Origin: Pseudomonas saudimassiliensis
GTDB taxonomy: Bacteria; Pseudomonadota; Gammaproteobacteria; Pseudomonadales; Pseudomonadaceae
Reading direction: 5' to 3'
Assembly: GCF_000939975.1 (NCBI RefSeq)
Contig: NZ_LK391969.1
Coordinates: 1,681,953-1,745,952, forward strand
DNA: 64,000 nucleotides
Below are positions 27,647 to 36,654 of this stretch, piece by piece. Every line of letters begins with the position of its first letter. Position 1 is the stretch's first letter. Under the pieces are notes generated by a model. That model was not told the DNA's origin, did not search any database, and worked only from the letters and a program-made list of their open reading frames with translations. The translations under genes and the position numbers were made by a program.

Positions 27647-29011
27647 TTATCGGCCCAGCGCGGGCAGGTTCAGCTCGGTCAGGGTCGGTAGCTCGTCCAG
27701 CTGCCAGATCTGCTGGCGCAGGCGCTCCATGGCCTGGTTGCCGATGACCGGGGTAACCAGTTCGGCGAACTTGTCATCCAGCTCCTGGTCGCTCAAGGGC
27801 GCCGCCGGGTCGCCCTTGCGGTGCGGCGAAAAGTGCTCCAGCGTTCGACCATCGCGCAGGATGATACGCACCCGCGCCGCCCGCGCTTGGGGAAACTGGG
27901 CCGTCAGTTCCGCGTCCGCGGTCAACACCACCCGCTGCATCAGCACCCGACTGGCCTGCTCGGTCAGCCGCTCGGGCGTAAACGCCTGCAAGCGCACCGA
28001 GCCGTAGCGCAACGCCTGCACCAGCACATAGGGCATGCTGAACTTGGCCTGGTAGGCCGATACCGGCTCGTAGCTGCCGGTGACATCCAGTGCCACCCGA
28101 TAGGTATCCACCTCAATGCGCTCGACCTGCTCCAGCTCGGCGGCCGACAGCTGCTGGCGCAGCGTCTGCACCGCATCGATGGCGGCAAAGGTATGGCCGC
28201 AGCAGCAATGGGACTTCTGCGTGATGCGGGTGATGTTGTAGACCTCCCCCAGACCCGCCGTTACCTTGTGCCACTGCGGATCGACACTCATGGCCGCACC
28301 GAAGCCCACCTCCCCCTCCAGCATATCCAGCGCGCCAGTAATGCCGGCTGCTGCTGCGCGGGCGGCAGCCACTCCAGCGGACGCCGCATGGCCACCGTGC
28401 AGTGCCTTGGTCATGGAGTCGGATCGAAACGCCTGCTGCAGGCCCGAAGCGAAGGAGCCTGCGGTAGCCAGGGCATGGGCCATGACCTGACGGTCGCCCG
28501 GCGCCAGCAGATAGGCCGCTGCGGCAGCACTGGCAAAGCAGCCGATGGTGCCGGTGGTATGGAAGAAGCGGTAATGGGAAGGCTGCACCGCCGCGCCGAT
28601 ACGCGTGGATATCTCGTAGCCCAGCACCACGGCCTTCAACAGTTGCTCGCCACTGGCGCCGATGTGTTCGCCAATCGCCAGTGCGCCAGCGATGGTCGGC
28701 ACGCCCGGGTGGTACACCGCATCGATGAAGATATCGTCAAATTCCACCGCATGGGACGAGGTGCCGTTGATCCAGGCGGCCGTCCCCGGCAGGTAGCTGC
28801 CGGCGTAGCCGGGCGTGGAGCTGCGGCCGCTGCCGATCTCATCGGCGTGGGCCTGGGCCAGGCGCTGGGCAACCGGCTCAAGCGTGCCTGGGTACAGGGA
28901 AGCGAACCAGTCCAGCACCGCGCGCTTGGCATGGTGACGCACCGTATCACTGAGGGGTCGGCCAGCCTCGCTGAGGCTGTAGTCGGCGAGTTGCTCTATC
29001 AAAGTTGCCAT
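27647..29011 (-). CDS. MmgE/PrpD family protein
   Basis: A 454-residue member of the 2-methylcitrate dehydratase fold. Conserved segments include YPGTLEPVAQRLAQA near the N-terminus, GTSSHAVEFDDIFIDAVYHPGVPTIAGALA, VLGYEISTRIGAAV, LHGGHAASAGVAAARAAAAG, and KSHCCCGHTFAAIDAV. The family includes methylcitrate dehydratase, cis-aconitate decarboxylase and iminodisuccinate epimerase, so substrates are usually small di- or tricarboxylates. The ATG region continues a run of minus-strand genes (TAXI binding protein, permease, LysR, this gene), suggesting that its substrate enters through the TRAP system. Confidence 0.85.
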   Translation of the reverse strand: MATLIEQLADYSLSEAGRPLSDTVRHHAKRAVLDWFASLYPGTLEPVAQRLAQAHADEIGSGRSSTPGYAGSYLPGTAAWINGTSSHAVEFDDIFIDAVYHPGVPTIAGALAIGEHIGASGEQLLKAVVLGYEISTRIGAAVQPSHYRFFHTTGTIGCFASAAAAAYLLAPGDRQVMAHALATAGSFASGLQQAFRSDSMTKALHGGHAASAGVAAARAAAAGITGALDMLEGEVGFGAAMSVDPQWHKVTAGLGEVYNITRITQKSHCCCGHTFAAIDAVQTLRQQLSAAELEQVERIEVDTYRVALDVTGSYEPVSAYQAKFSMPYVLVQALRYGSVRLQAFTPERLTEQASRVLMQRVVLTADAELTAQFPQARAARVRIILRDGRTLEHFSPHRKGDPAAPLSDQELDDKFAELVTPVIGNQAMERLRQQIWQLDELPTLTELNLPALGR

Positions 29012-29069
29012 GGGTTTCCTGTCAGCTAACGAGCCCCGTGGGGCCGGAAACCTGACCGCGACCCGGATG

Positions 29070-29951
29070 CTAGCCGATCTGCTCGACCAGCCATTGCCGG
29101 AACAGCGTCAACTTGCTCTCCCGTGGCGAGTCGGGCTGCGTCACCAGATAATATCCAAGGTCACGGGTCAGGGTATGTTCACAAAAGTACACCAGCGTAC
29201 CGGCGCGCAGCTCCTGCTCCACCATGCGCGTCTGCGCCATGGCGATGCCCAGGCCATCCTGCGCGGCCTGGTAGGCCAGCAGCGAGCTGGGCAGCATGAA
29301 GGGATCCTCCTCGATGCTGTATTCCAGCCCGGCGGATGCCATCCATTCGGGCCAGTCCTGCTTGCGGTAATACGAATGGATCAGTCGATGCTTGAGCACG
29401 TCTTCGGGCTTGCGCCCGGTGGGCATGCCGGCGATCAGCTTGGGTTTGCACACCGGCCGCATCTCGTCACTGAACAGGAACTGACTGTCCAACCCTTCCC
29501 ACTCGCCGCGGCCCAGCTGGATGGAGGCGTCAACCTTCTCCGCGCCGAAATCCACTGGGGCAACCGCCGTGGTGATGCGGATCCGCAGGTCGGGGTGCGC
29601 CTTCTGCATTTTCGGCAAGCGGTGCATTAGCCAACGGGCAGCGAAGGTCGAGTACACCCGGATGCGCAGCGGTTCATCATCCACTTGGGCGGTAAGCCCG
29701 CGGGTGGCAATGACGATGCGTTCAAACGCCGGGCGGATGCCGTCGAAATACTGTTGCCCCACCTCGGTCAGCCGAATGCCCGCCCGATCCCGGTGAAAGA
29801 ACTGCACCTCCAGATAGGTCTCCAGCAGGCTGATCTGGCGGCTGACCGCCGACTGGCTGACATGCAGCTCCTCGGCGGCCTTGGAAAAGCTTTTCAGCCG
29901 GGCTACCGATTCAAAAACGCGCAAGGCGTTGAGGGGAGGAATGTCACGCAT
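29070..29951 (-). CDS. LysR-family regulator (GcvA-like)
   Basis: A 293-residue transcription factor with an N-terminal helix-turn-helix (VARLKSFSKAAEELHVSQSAVSRQISLLETYLE) and a C-terminal effector domain of the GcvA type (PLRIRVYSTFAARWLMHRLPKM, DASIQLGRGEWEG). The opening MRDIPPLNALRVFESVARL is characteristic of that subgroup. It lies between the TRAP permease and the MmgE/PrpD gene on the same strand and is the best candidate for controlling this catabolic block. Its inducer is probably the transported acid or a CoA derivative. Confidence 0.88.
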   Translation of the reverse strand: MRDIPPLNALRVFESVARLKSFSKAAEELHVSQSAVSRQISLLETYLEVQFFHRDRAGIRLTEVGQQYFDGIRPAFERIVIATRGLTAQVDDEPLRIRVYSTFAARWLMHRLPKMQKAHPDLRIRITTAVAPVDFGAEKVDASIQLGRGEWEGLDSQFLFSDEMRPVCKPKLIAGMPTGRKPEDVLKHRLIHSYYRKQDWPEWMASAGLEYSIEEDPFMLPSSLLAYQAAQDGLGIAMAQTRMVEQELRAGTLVYFCEHTLTRDLGYYLVTQPDSPRESKLTLFRQWLVEQIG

Positions 29952-30073
29952 GTTGATCGGCCTTTTACGTTATCGAAGGCATCAGGGTACTACTGTCAGC
30001 GCGCACTGGCATGTCTGTGGCCCGGCAGACGCAGGAAAGGCGACCCAGGGGCCGCCCTCCCCTCCATCCCGGG

Positions 30074-31951
30074 TCAGGAATAGACCACGGGGGCATTGCG
30101 CTTTTTCAGCCAGTTGGTACTGGTGGCCGCGAAGGCCAGCAGGACCACCAGGGCAATGGCATGGGCCCAGAGCACCGGCGTCAGGCAACAGATCGCCGCC
30201 ACTGCCAACACCAGACGCCAGGCCACATTCACATGCCGCTGATACCAGCCGACCAGGGCAATGGACATCATCCACACCGCGGCCAGCCCGAGCGCACAGG
30301 TCAGCACGATCTCATACCACGCACCCATGCCCAACAACGCATGGTTGTAGACGATCATGAACGGCAGGATGAATCCCGTGAGGCTGATGCGGAAGGATTC
30401 CAGCCCCGCCTTGAACGGATCGCAGCCGGCAATCCCTGCGGTGGTGTAGGCCGCCAGGGCCACCGGTGGGGTAATCGGCGCATAACAGCAGTACATGAAG
30501 ACGAAGAAGTGCGCGACGATGACCGGAACCCCCATCTGCACCAGGAACGGCGCCGCGGTGACCGCCATCACGATATAGGCGGCAGTTGGCGGCAGGCCCA
30601 TGCCCAGCACGATGGAAATCACCATGGCGAACAGCAGGGCGATAGCCAGGTATCCCTGGGACGCGCTCATCAGGATGTCCGACAGTTTCAGGCCCAGGCC
30701 AGTCATGCCCAGCGTACCGATGATGATGCCCGCAGTGGCACAGGCAACCGACACCACCAAGACCTTGCGCGGCGTTTCCACCAGCGCCTCGAACAGGTTC
30801 TTCATCGGCACCCTGAGACCCGGCCGGAAGATGTTGTAGAGGATGGTGGTGACCAGGATGATCATGGTCGAAAACAGGGCCGCGCGCAGCGGTGACACGC
30901 GCAGCACCGCCAGCGAGAACACCAGAACCCCCAGGGGAATCAGCAGTCGCAGGCTCTTGAGAATGGCATCACGCTTGCCGGGAATCTCATCGGCCGGCAG
31001 CGCCTTGAGGTCATCCTTGCGCGCCTCGTTGCCGACCACGAACATCAAGGCGGTATAGAACAGCAGCGCCGGGATGATCGCATGCAGAATGATTTCGCTG
31101 TAGGGCACACCGGTCATGTCCGCCATGACAAAGGCGCCGGCGCCCATCACCGGCGGCATCAGCGAGGCGCCGGAAGCACCCACTGCCTCGATGGCCGCCG
31201 CGGTCTTGGCCTTGTAGCCAACGCGTTTCATCAACGGAATGGTGAAGGCACCAGTGGTGGCCGCATCGGATACCGGGCTGCCGGAAACCATGCCCACAGT
31301 AGCAGTGGAAATGATGCCGACCTTGGCCGGGCCGCCCTGGTATTTGCCGGCAAAGGCATTGGCCAGGTTGATGAAAATGCCGCCCACGCCGCTCTTCTCC
31401 ATGAAGGAGCCGAACAGAATAAACAGGAATACATAGGTTGCAGCTACACCCAGCGGCACACCGTAGATGCCCTCGGTGGAGAAGAACATTTGGGTGACGA
31501 TGCGCTCCAGGTCACGTCCGGAGTGGCCGAAGGGCTCCGGCAGATACTGGCCAAAGTAGCTGTACAGCAGCGAGATGGCCGCCAGCAGCGTCATTACCCA
31601 GCCGACGGTACGCCGCGTGGCTTCCAGCAACACCACGATGGTGACGCTGCCGATGACCAGGTCGGTCAGGGTGGGATCACCGATCCGGTAGATCAGGTCA
31701 TCGAAGGACATATACAGGTAGAAACCGCTGGAGACGGCCGCCAGGATCAGCGGAATATCGATCAGCAGGCTTCGATTAGAATCCTTGATGGCGGGAAAGA
31801 ACAGGAACACCAGCGACAGTACAAATGACAGGTGGATACTGCGTTGCAGCAAAGCCGTCATCAGACCGTTGGTGGCGGTAAAGACCTGGAATCCGGTAAA
31901 CAACAGGGAGATGGCGATAATCGCCAAGCCCAGGGTTTTTCTTGTAGTCAT
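30074..31951 (-). CDS. TRAP transporter fused permease (DctQM-like, TAXI type)
   Basis: A 625-residue inner-membrane protein combining the small DctQ-like and large DctM-like subunits. The N-terminal helices (TLGLAIIAISLLFTGFQVF, LSFVLSLVFLFFPAI) precede the DctM core with GMGLPPTAAYIVMAVTAAPFL, GMVSGSPVSDAATTGAFTIPLMKR and FVFMYCCYAPITPPVALAAY. Fused permeases of this kind pair with TAXI binding proteins, and one is encoded just upstream (72 bases). Uptake is driven by an ion gradient. The start at 31951 has AGAGGA six bases upstream, so I dropped five extra upstream codons. Confidence 0.92.
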   Translation of the reverse strand: MTTRKTLGLAIIAISLLFTGFQVFTATNGLMTALLQRSIHLSFVLSLVFLFFPAIKDSNRSLLIDIPLILAAVSSGFYLYMSFDDLIYRIGDPTLTDLVIGSVTIVVLLEATRRTVGWVMTLLAAISLLYSYFGQYLPEPFGHSGRDLERIVTQMFFSTEGIYGVPLGVAATYVFLFILFGSFMEKSGVGGIFINLANAFAGKYQGGPAKVGIISTATVGMVSGSPVSDAATTGAFTIPLMKRVGYKAKTAAAIEAVGASGASLMPPVMGAGAFVMADMTGVPYSEIILHAIIPALLFYTALMFVVGNEARKDDLKALPADEIPGKRDAILKSLRLLIPLGVLVFSLAVLRVSPLRAALFSTMIILVTTILYNIFRPGLRVPMKNLFEALVETPRKVLVVSVACATAGIIIGTLGMTGLGLKLSDILMSASQGYLAIALLFAMVISIVLGMGLPPTAAYIVMAVTAAPFLVQMGVPVIVAHFFVFMYCCYAPITPPVALAAYTTAGIAGCDPFKAGLESFRISLTGFILPFMIVYNHALLGMGAWYEIVLTCALGLAAVWMMSIALVGWYQRHVNVAWRLVLAVAAICCLTPVLWAHAIALVVLLAFAATSTNWLKKRNAPVVYS

Positions 31952-32023
31952 TGGGTTTCCTCTCACCGCATCAGGCAGCGGCTGCCTGGAGTTGGAAACA
32001 GGAGGGCCGAGCCCTCCCGAAAA

Positions 32024-32995
32024 TCAGTTCAACAGACCTACTTCGCGGTAGTAGCGCTCGGCACCGGGATGCAGTGGCACGAAGGTGTCAGCGGCTTGTT
32101 CCAGAGTGGTCTGCTTGTAGGCGTGGTTGATGTTTTCCAGCTCTTCCTTGTGTTCGAACACCGCCTTGACGATCTGGTAAGCCGCTTCCTCGGACAGCTT
32201 TTCACCGGCCACCACCAGGGTTTGCACCGATACGGTCTGGATTTCCTCGGTCACACCCTTGTAGGTGTCGGCCGGGATAACCGTCTTGTTCAGGAACGGA
32301 TATTCCTTCTGGATGCTTTTGATCTGGTCATCCGACAGCGGGATCAGCTTGATCGGGTTGGTCATCGCCAGGCTCATGACCGCCGGCGCGGGGTAGTTCA
32401 CCCCAAGAAACACCGCCTCCGCCGTTCCGTCCTGCAGCGCCTCGACGCCTTCGGTGAAGCTGAGGAATTCCGGACGGAAGTCGCGGTAGGTAATCCCCAG
32501 GGCCTCGAGCATCATGCGGGTCTTGACCTCGGTACCGGAGCCGGGCGCGCCGACCACTACCCGCTCGCCGCGGATATCCTCGATGTCATCCACATCGTTG
32601 TTCGCCAGGGTAACGATATGGTGCGGCTGCTGGTACATGTTGAACAGCCCGAACATCTCTACCTTCTTGCCGCGGAAGTGCTTGGAGTTCTTGTAATCGA
32701 TATAGGCTTCATGCACCACGTCTGCCGATACCGTGGCCAGATCCGCTTGTCCTTTGCCCAGCATCTTAATGTTTTCCACGGTGCCGCCGGTCGATTCGGC
32801 GACCATGGAAATGCCCGGCACATACTTGCTCACCACGTTGGCCAGTGCGCCGCCGTAGGCGTAGAACACCCCGGTGGTGCCCGCGGTCGCCACTGACAGC
32901 TGCGATTGCTGCGCCTGGGCAGAGGTGGCACCGGCCAGGATCAGGGCAGACGACATTGCGGCAAACGCCAGCGCTCTACATTTTCTGATAGTCAT
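32024..32995 (-). CDS. TAXI-family TRAP transporter substrate-binding protein
   Basis: A 323-residue periplasmic protein. The signal peptide (about residues 1-28, ALAFAAMSSALILAGATSAQAQ) is followed by LSVATAGTTGVFYAYGGALANVVSKY, the typical TAXI opening, then AESTGGTVENIKMLGKGQADLATVSADV and VVVGAPGSGTEVKTRMMLEALG. It captures the ligand for the fused permease downstream. TAXI proteins are known for glutamate or other carboxylates, but the ligand here is unknown. I use the ATG at 32995 with GGAG about ten bases upstream. Confidence 0.92.
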   Translation of the reverse strand: MTIRKCRALAFAAMSSALILAGATSAQAQQSQLSVATAGTTGVFYAYGGALANVVSKYVPGISMVAESTGGTVENIKMLGKGQADLATVSADVVHEAYIDYKNSKHFRGKKVEMFGLFNMYQQPHHIVTLANNDVDDIEDIRGERVVVGAPGSGTEVKTRMMLEALGITYRDFRPEFLSFTEGVEALQDGTAEAVFLGVNYPAPAVMSLAMTNPIKLIPLSDDQIKSIQKEYPFLNKTVIPADTYKGVTEEIQTVSVQTLVVAGEKLSEEAAYQIVKAVFEHKEELENINHAYKQTTLEQAADTFVPLHPGAERYYREVGLLN

Positions 32996-33289
32996 TTTTT
33001 GCGACTCCAATTTTCTTATTTGTGGGCGGCGTGGCCTGGAGCTGCTGTGTCATCACAGCCCAGTGGGTGACGCGCCTTTTTCCAATCTGTCGCAGCAAGG
33101 CGGCGGAATTGGAGTTGACCCAATCATATCCAAACGCCTATCCGGTGGTTTTACCAAAAATCATAGCGGGATGAGTTATGTGCAAACTCGCTGCGGGCGC
33201 ATGTCAGTAGAGTGCAAAGCCATGCGGTGAGCCGCTGGGCGACTGCACCGTAGACAAGCCAACGTCTAATAATAAAGGTGGATATCTTG
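32996..33289. other. gap between TAXI binding protein and OprD porin genes
   Basis: A 294-base divergent control region containing the leaders of the two uptake genes. Beyond the two ribosome sites I see no strong -35/-10 pair, palindrome or small gene. Confidence 0.4.
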
Positions 33290-34543
33290 ATGCATCGTAC
33301 GTCGATTTCTGTGGTGCCAACCGCCCTGGCCATCGCCTTCGCCAGTTGGTCCCCCCTCGCTAGCGCCGCGTTTGTCGAAGACAGCAAGGCCAGCCTCGAA
33401 CTACGCAATATCTATTTCAATCGGGATTTCCGCGACGGTACCGGCCAGTCCAAACGTGAGGAATGGGCCCAGGGGTTCCTGTTGAAACTGCAGTCGGGCT
33501 ATACCGAGGGCACCGTCGGCTTCGGCGTTGATGCCCTGGGCATGCTGGGCGTCAAACTTGACTCCAGCCCGGACCGCGCCGGCACCGGCCTGCTGCCGGT
33601 GCACGATGATGGTCGCGCCGCCGATGAGTTCGCCAGCCTGGGCTTGACCGGCAAGGTGCGGATGTCCCAGACCGAGCTCACGGTCGGCACCCACATGCCG
33701 GTATTACCGGTACTCAAGCCCAACAACGGGCGGATCATACCCCAGACATTTGATGGGGTCATGCTGACCTCCCGCGATCTTGGCAGCCTGGCCATCACCG
33801 CGGGCCAGTTGAAGGAAGTGCGCCAGCGCAATTCCTCCGACCGCGACACCCTGATGCTGAACAACAAGAACCGCCGCTTCACCGCCGGCGCCGAAGCGGA
33901 CTACTTCAACCTGATCGGCGTGGAAGCCCCGGCCGGTGAGCGCGTAAAGCTGAGTTATTTCGGCGCCGAACTGGATAACATCTACCGCCAGCACTTCTTC
34001 GGGATGGCCTACTCCCAGCCGCTGGGTGATGGCGTTTTCCAGGCGGATGTACGCCTGTCGCTGAGCGATGACTATGGCCGCAAGGCCGGCGGCGAAGTGG
34101 ATAACCGCGCCTTCAACGGCATGCTGTCCTACGGGCAGGCCGGCCACAAGTTCGGCCTGGGCTGGCAGGACATGGGCGGTGATACCGGTTTTGCCTATGT
34201 CGAGGGTACCGACCCGTTCCTGGTCAACTTTTCCCAGATCAATGACTTCGCCAACCCAGACGAGCGCTCCTACCAGGCCCGCTATGACTACGACTTTGCC
34301 CATGCGGGCGTGCCCGGACTGAGCTTCATGACCCGCTACATCCGGGGCTCGGATGCGACCGTGATCGGCTCCAGCGAAACCGGCAAGGAATGGGAGCGCG
34401 ATTCGGAAGTGCGTTACGTATTCCAGACCGGCCTGCTGAAGAACCTGTCGCTGCGCTGGCGCAACGCATCCTACCGCTCCGACTTTGCCCGGGGTGCGGA
34501 TGAGAACCGCCTGATCGTCGGGTACACTTTCGCGCTGCGTTAA
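33290..34543 (+). CDS. OprD-family outer-membrane porin
   Basis: A 417-residue outer-membrane channel of the OprD family. A signal peptide (RTSISVVPTALAIAFASWSPLASA, cleavage before AFVEDSK) leads into the conserved opening SKASLELRNIYFNRDFRDG, followed by WAQGFLLKLQSGYTEGTVGFGVDALGMLGVKLDSS. The C-terminal strand ends with an aromatic/aliphatic pattern (NRLIVGYTFALR). OprD porins admit amino acids and small carboxylates. It is divergent from the TAXI binding protein, which suggests a joint uptake route for one substrate. The ATG at 33290 is preferred to the GTG at 33278 because AAGGTGG lies before it. Confidence 0.93.
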   Translation: MHRTSISVVPTALAIAFASWSPLASAAFVEDSKASLELRNIYFNRDFRDGTGQSKREEWAQGFLLKLQSGYTEGTVGFGVDALGMLGVKLDSSPDRAGTGLLPVHDDGRAADEFASLGLTGKVRMSQTELTVGTHMPVLPVLKPNNGRIIPQTFDGVMLTSRDLGSLAITAGQLKEVRQRNSSDRDTLMLNNKNRRFTAGAEADYFNLIGVEAPAGERVKLSYFGAELDNIYRQHFFGMAYSQPLGDGVFQADVRLSLSDDYGRKAGGEVDNRAFNGMLSYGQAGHKFGLGWQDMGGDTGFAYVEGTDPFLVNFSQINDFANPDERSYQARYDYDFAHAGVPGLSFMTRYIRGSDATVIGSSETGKEWERDSEVRYVFQTGLLKNLSLRWRNASYRSDFARGADENRLIVGYTFALR

Positions 34544-34567
34544 CCTGAAACCCGCTGGAATACCGCC

Positions 34568-35644
34568 ATGCCTACGTCAACCGCCCCTGGTCTGAGCCGC
34601 CTGCCGCACTGGCTGCAATGGTGTGTGCTAGCTGCGGCTGGCGGGGTCGCGGGGTACCTGCTGCACTACCTCAAGGTGCCCGCCGGGCTATTTCTCGGGC
34701 CGATGATGGTTGCCGTGGCCATGGGCATCGCCGGCAGCAGCATCCGGGTGCCGCGGCTGGCCTTTCGCTCCGGCCAGGGCGTGGTCATGCTGATGGTGGC
34801 CAAGTCGGTAACCCTCGGCGTGTTGCTGGCGCTGAGTCGGGACTGGCACCTGATGCTGGTGGTGACGGCCCTGACGCTCATCCTGAGCGCGGCGGTGGGG
34901 CTGGGTATGGTTCGGTTCGGCGGTATCCCGGCGACCACGGCGGCGTGGGGTACTGCGCCCGGCGCGGCCTCGGCGATGATCGCCATGGCCGAGGAATCCG
35001 GCGCCGATTACCGCGCCGTGGCCTGCATGCAGTACATCCGGGTGGTGTGCGTAGTCATGGCTGGCGCCTGGATCAGCCACCTGATTGTGGCCCCCGAGGC
35101 CATGCATGAAATCAGCGCTGATAGTGACAACGGCTTCAGTCTGGTCAATCTTGCCCTGACCCTGGCGGTTGCGTTTGTAGGTGCCCTGAGCGCCAACTTC
35201 CTGCCCGCTGGCGCCCTGCTGACCCCAATTATCATCGGCAGCGCCCTGAACCTGCTGGGCTGGCTGGACATCACCCTGACCAGCAGCATCCTGGCCCTGG
35301 CCTATGGCGCCATCGGCAGTTATATCGGCCTGCGCTTCGATCGGGAAACGGTGCTGCAGGTAGTCCGGCTGATACCCACCATCATCACTGCCAACCTGTT
35401 CCTCATCCTCTTGTGCGCCGCCCTGGCCTGGCCCTTGAGCTGGCTGTTCGCCAAGGATTTCCTGTCCGTGTTTCTCGCCACCAGTCCCGGTGGACTCGAC
35501 GCCATGGCGATCATCGCGGTGGAAACCGGCTCCGATGCCAGCTTCGTGGTCGCCCTGCAGACTTTGCGGCTGATCGGCGTGGTGCTGACCGGAAAACTCT
35601 GCGCCCACGGCCTGATCCTGTTGTCACGCCGCCTTCGGACCTGA
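34568..35644 (+). CDS. AbrB-family integral membrane protein
   Basis: A 358-residue protein with about ten hydrophobic helices in two homologous halves, typical of the AbrB/ammonia-monooxygenase-like duplicated family (LKVPAGLFLGPMMVAVAMG; ANFLPAGALLTPIIIGSALNLLG; ATSPGGLDAMAIIAVE in the second half and APGAASAMIAMAEESGADY in the first). Despite the name it is not a monooxygenase, and members are often beside transport genes for organic acids. It follows the porin by 24 bases, so it is probably co-transcribed. Function unknown. Confidence 0.8.
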   Translation: MPTSTAPGLSRLPHWLQWCVLAAAGGVAGYLLHYLKVPAGLFLGPMMVAVAMGIAGSSIRVPRLAFRSGQGVVMLMVAKSVTLGVLLALSRDWHLMLVVTALTLILSAAVGLGMVRFGGIPATTAAWGTAPGAASAMIAMAEESGADYRAVACMQYIRVVCVVMAGAWISHLIVAPEAMHEISADSDNGFSLVNLALTLAVAFVGALSANFLPAGALLTPIIIGSALNLLGWLDITLTSSILALAYGAIGSYIGLRFDRETVLQVVRLIPTIITANLFLILLCAALAWPLSWLFAKDFLSVFLATSPGGLDAMAIIAVETGSDASFVVALQTLRLIGVVLTGKLCAHGLILLSRRLRT

Positions 35645-35656
35645 GCCGCAGCTGTC

Positions 35657-36091
35657 TCAGTCGTCTGTCTGATCTCCAGTCCGTGGCAGGATATAGTCAT
35701 CCTGCTGGCGCACCAGTTCATCCACACCCACTGAGTTATACAGCGCAAGACACCCGGCAAAGGCATTCGCCCCGCCCCGCTTCATCTGCGCCGGCTCGTC
35801 GGCCATGGCTTCGCGAAAGTAGCTTTCCACCGCTGCGTAAGGGTCGTGCAGGGTCTCAAGGGTATCTTCGTCCTGCTGAATCCGATGCTGGCCCCGCCCC
35901 ATGAAATGATATGCGCCGACCGCCTTTGCCACATCATCCGTGAGCGCGCCCGGTTGCGGATAGGCGTCCAGCAGACACCGGGACAACCCGTAGTTCTTCA
36001 AAGATTGGCGGGCCGCTAGCGTCGCCTCGGATGGAGTGGCCCAGACGGGGGTGCCTATAACCAATGCCAGAAAAAACAGGAGCGGTTTCAT
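35657..36091 (-). CDS. tai4: type VI amidase immunity protein (Tai4 family)
   Basis: A 144-residue protein with a signal peptide (MKPLLFFLALVIGTPVWA, cleavage before TPSEA), fitting a periplasmic protector against a peptidoglycan amidase. The mature helical domain (YGLSRCLLDAYPQPGALTDDVAKAVGAYHFMGRG, FAGCLALYNSVGVDELV) with paired cysteines resembles Tai4 proteins. Its ATG overlaps the stop of the upstream Tae4 gene (ATGA), so the two are translationally coupled. I reject an in-frame TTG at 36103. It is convergent with the AbrB-family gene. Confidence 0.82.
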   Translation of the reverse strand: MKPLLFFLALVIGTPVWATPSEATLAARQSLKNYGLSRCLLDAYPQPGALTDDVAKAVGAYHFMGRGQHRIQQDEDTLETLHDPYAAVESYFREAMADEPAQMKRGGANAFAGCLALYNSVGVDELVRQQDDYILPRTGDQTDD

Positions 36092-36654
36092 TTGAGTTCC
36101 CAATACAGGATGCGGATAAGCGATACCCGGCTGTTATAACTATGGCTGTTCGGGTTTTGATAGTCCGTGCCATCAGCGGTGCGCGTACCATCCCAGAGGG
36201 TGACATGGCCTGTGGCATCATTCCAGCCCGACACCTCCATCACGATAAGCCCCCTCAGTCCCGCCAGTTGCCCCGCTTGGGCGGGCTGCAGCACCTTATC
36301 TGCGTTGCCCCAGTTATGCTTGACGAAGTGGATGATGCCATCGACCCGCATGATGTAGGGCTGACCATCAGCGCCACCAACCCGGTAGATCGATGTAGCG
36401 GGAATGATGGTGCCTCGCGGGATTACGTAGCCACCATTGTTGAAGGCCCGGCTCATACGCAGCGCGCAGGCGTTGGTGTAAGCCTCTGGGTTAGCCCGGC
36501 GATGCTCGGCCACATCCCCTCCCACCAGCTCGTATACATCCGGAGCGGCCATGGCTCCCACTTCGGCATAGGCCTCCCACAACGACTGGAAGCCGGGGCG
36601 CTTGATTTCCATGCGGGCCGAGGCTCCCCCGGCGGTGGCGACGAGACTGGTCAC
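36088..36654 (-). CDS. tae4: type VI secretion amidase effector (Tae4 family)
   Basis: A 188-residue NlpC/P60-like peptidoglycan amidase injected into rival cells. The catalytic triad can be placed: C63 in NACALRMSRAFN, H150 in GHVTLWDG, and D161, eleven residues after the histidine, as in characterised Tae4 enzymes (known cleavage: D-Glu-mDAP bond). It has no signal peptide, as expected for a T6SS substrate. The start is a GTG at 36654 with AGGGAG seven bases upstream, overlapping the PAAR stop codon by one base. The 13-residue N-terminal extension before MEIKRPGFQSL is low in complexity. Confidence 0.9.
   Translation of the reverse strand: MTSLVATAGGASARMEIKRPGFQSLWEAYAEVGAMAAPDVYELVGGDVAEHRRANPEAYTNACALRMSRAFNNGGYVIPRGTIIPATSIYRVGGADGQPYIMRVDGIIHFVKHNWGNADKVLQPAQAGQLAGLRGLIVMEVSGWNDATGHVTLWDGTRTADGTDYQNPNSHSYNSRVSLIRILYWELK

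Noticed and set aside
32996-33289. Operator palindrome between TAXI and porin genes
   Set aside because: Only short imperfect repeats such as TGG-TTTTA-CCA occur, which are not better than chance.
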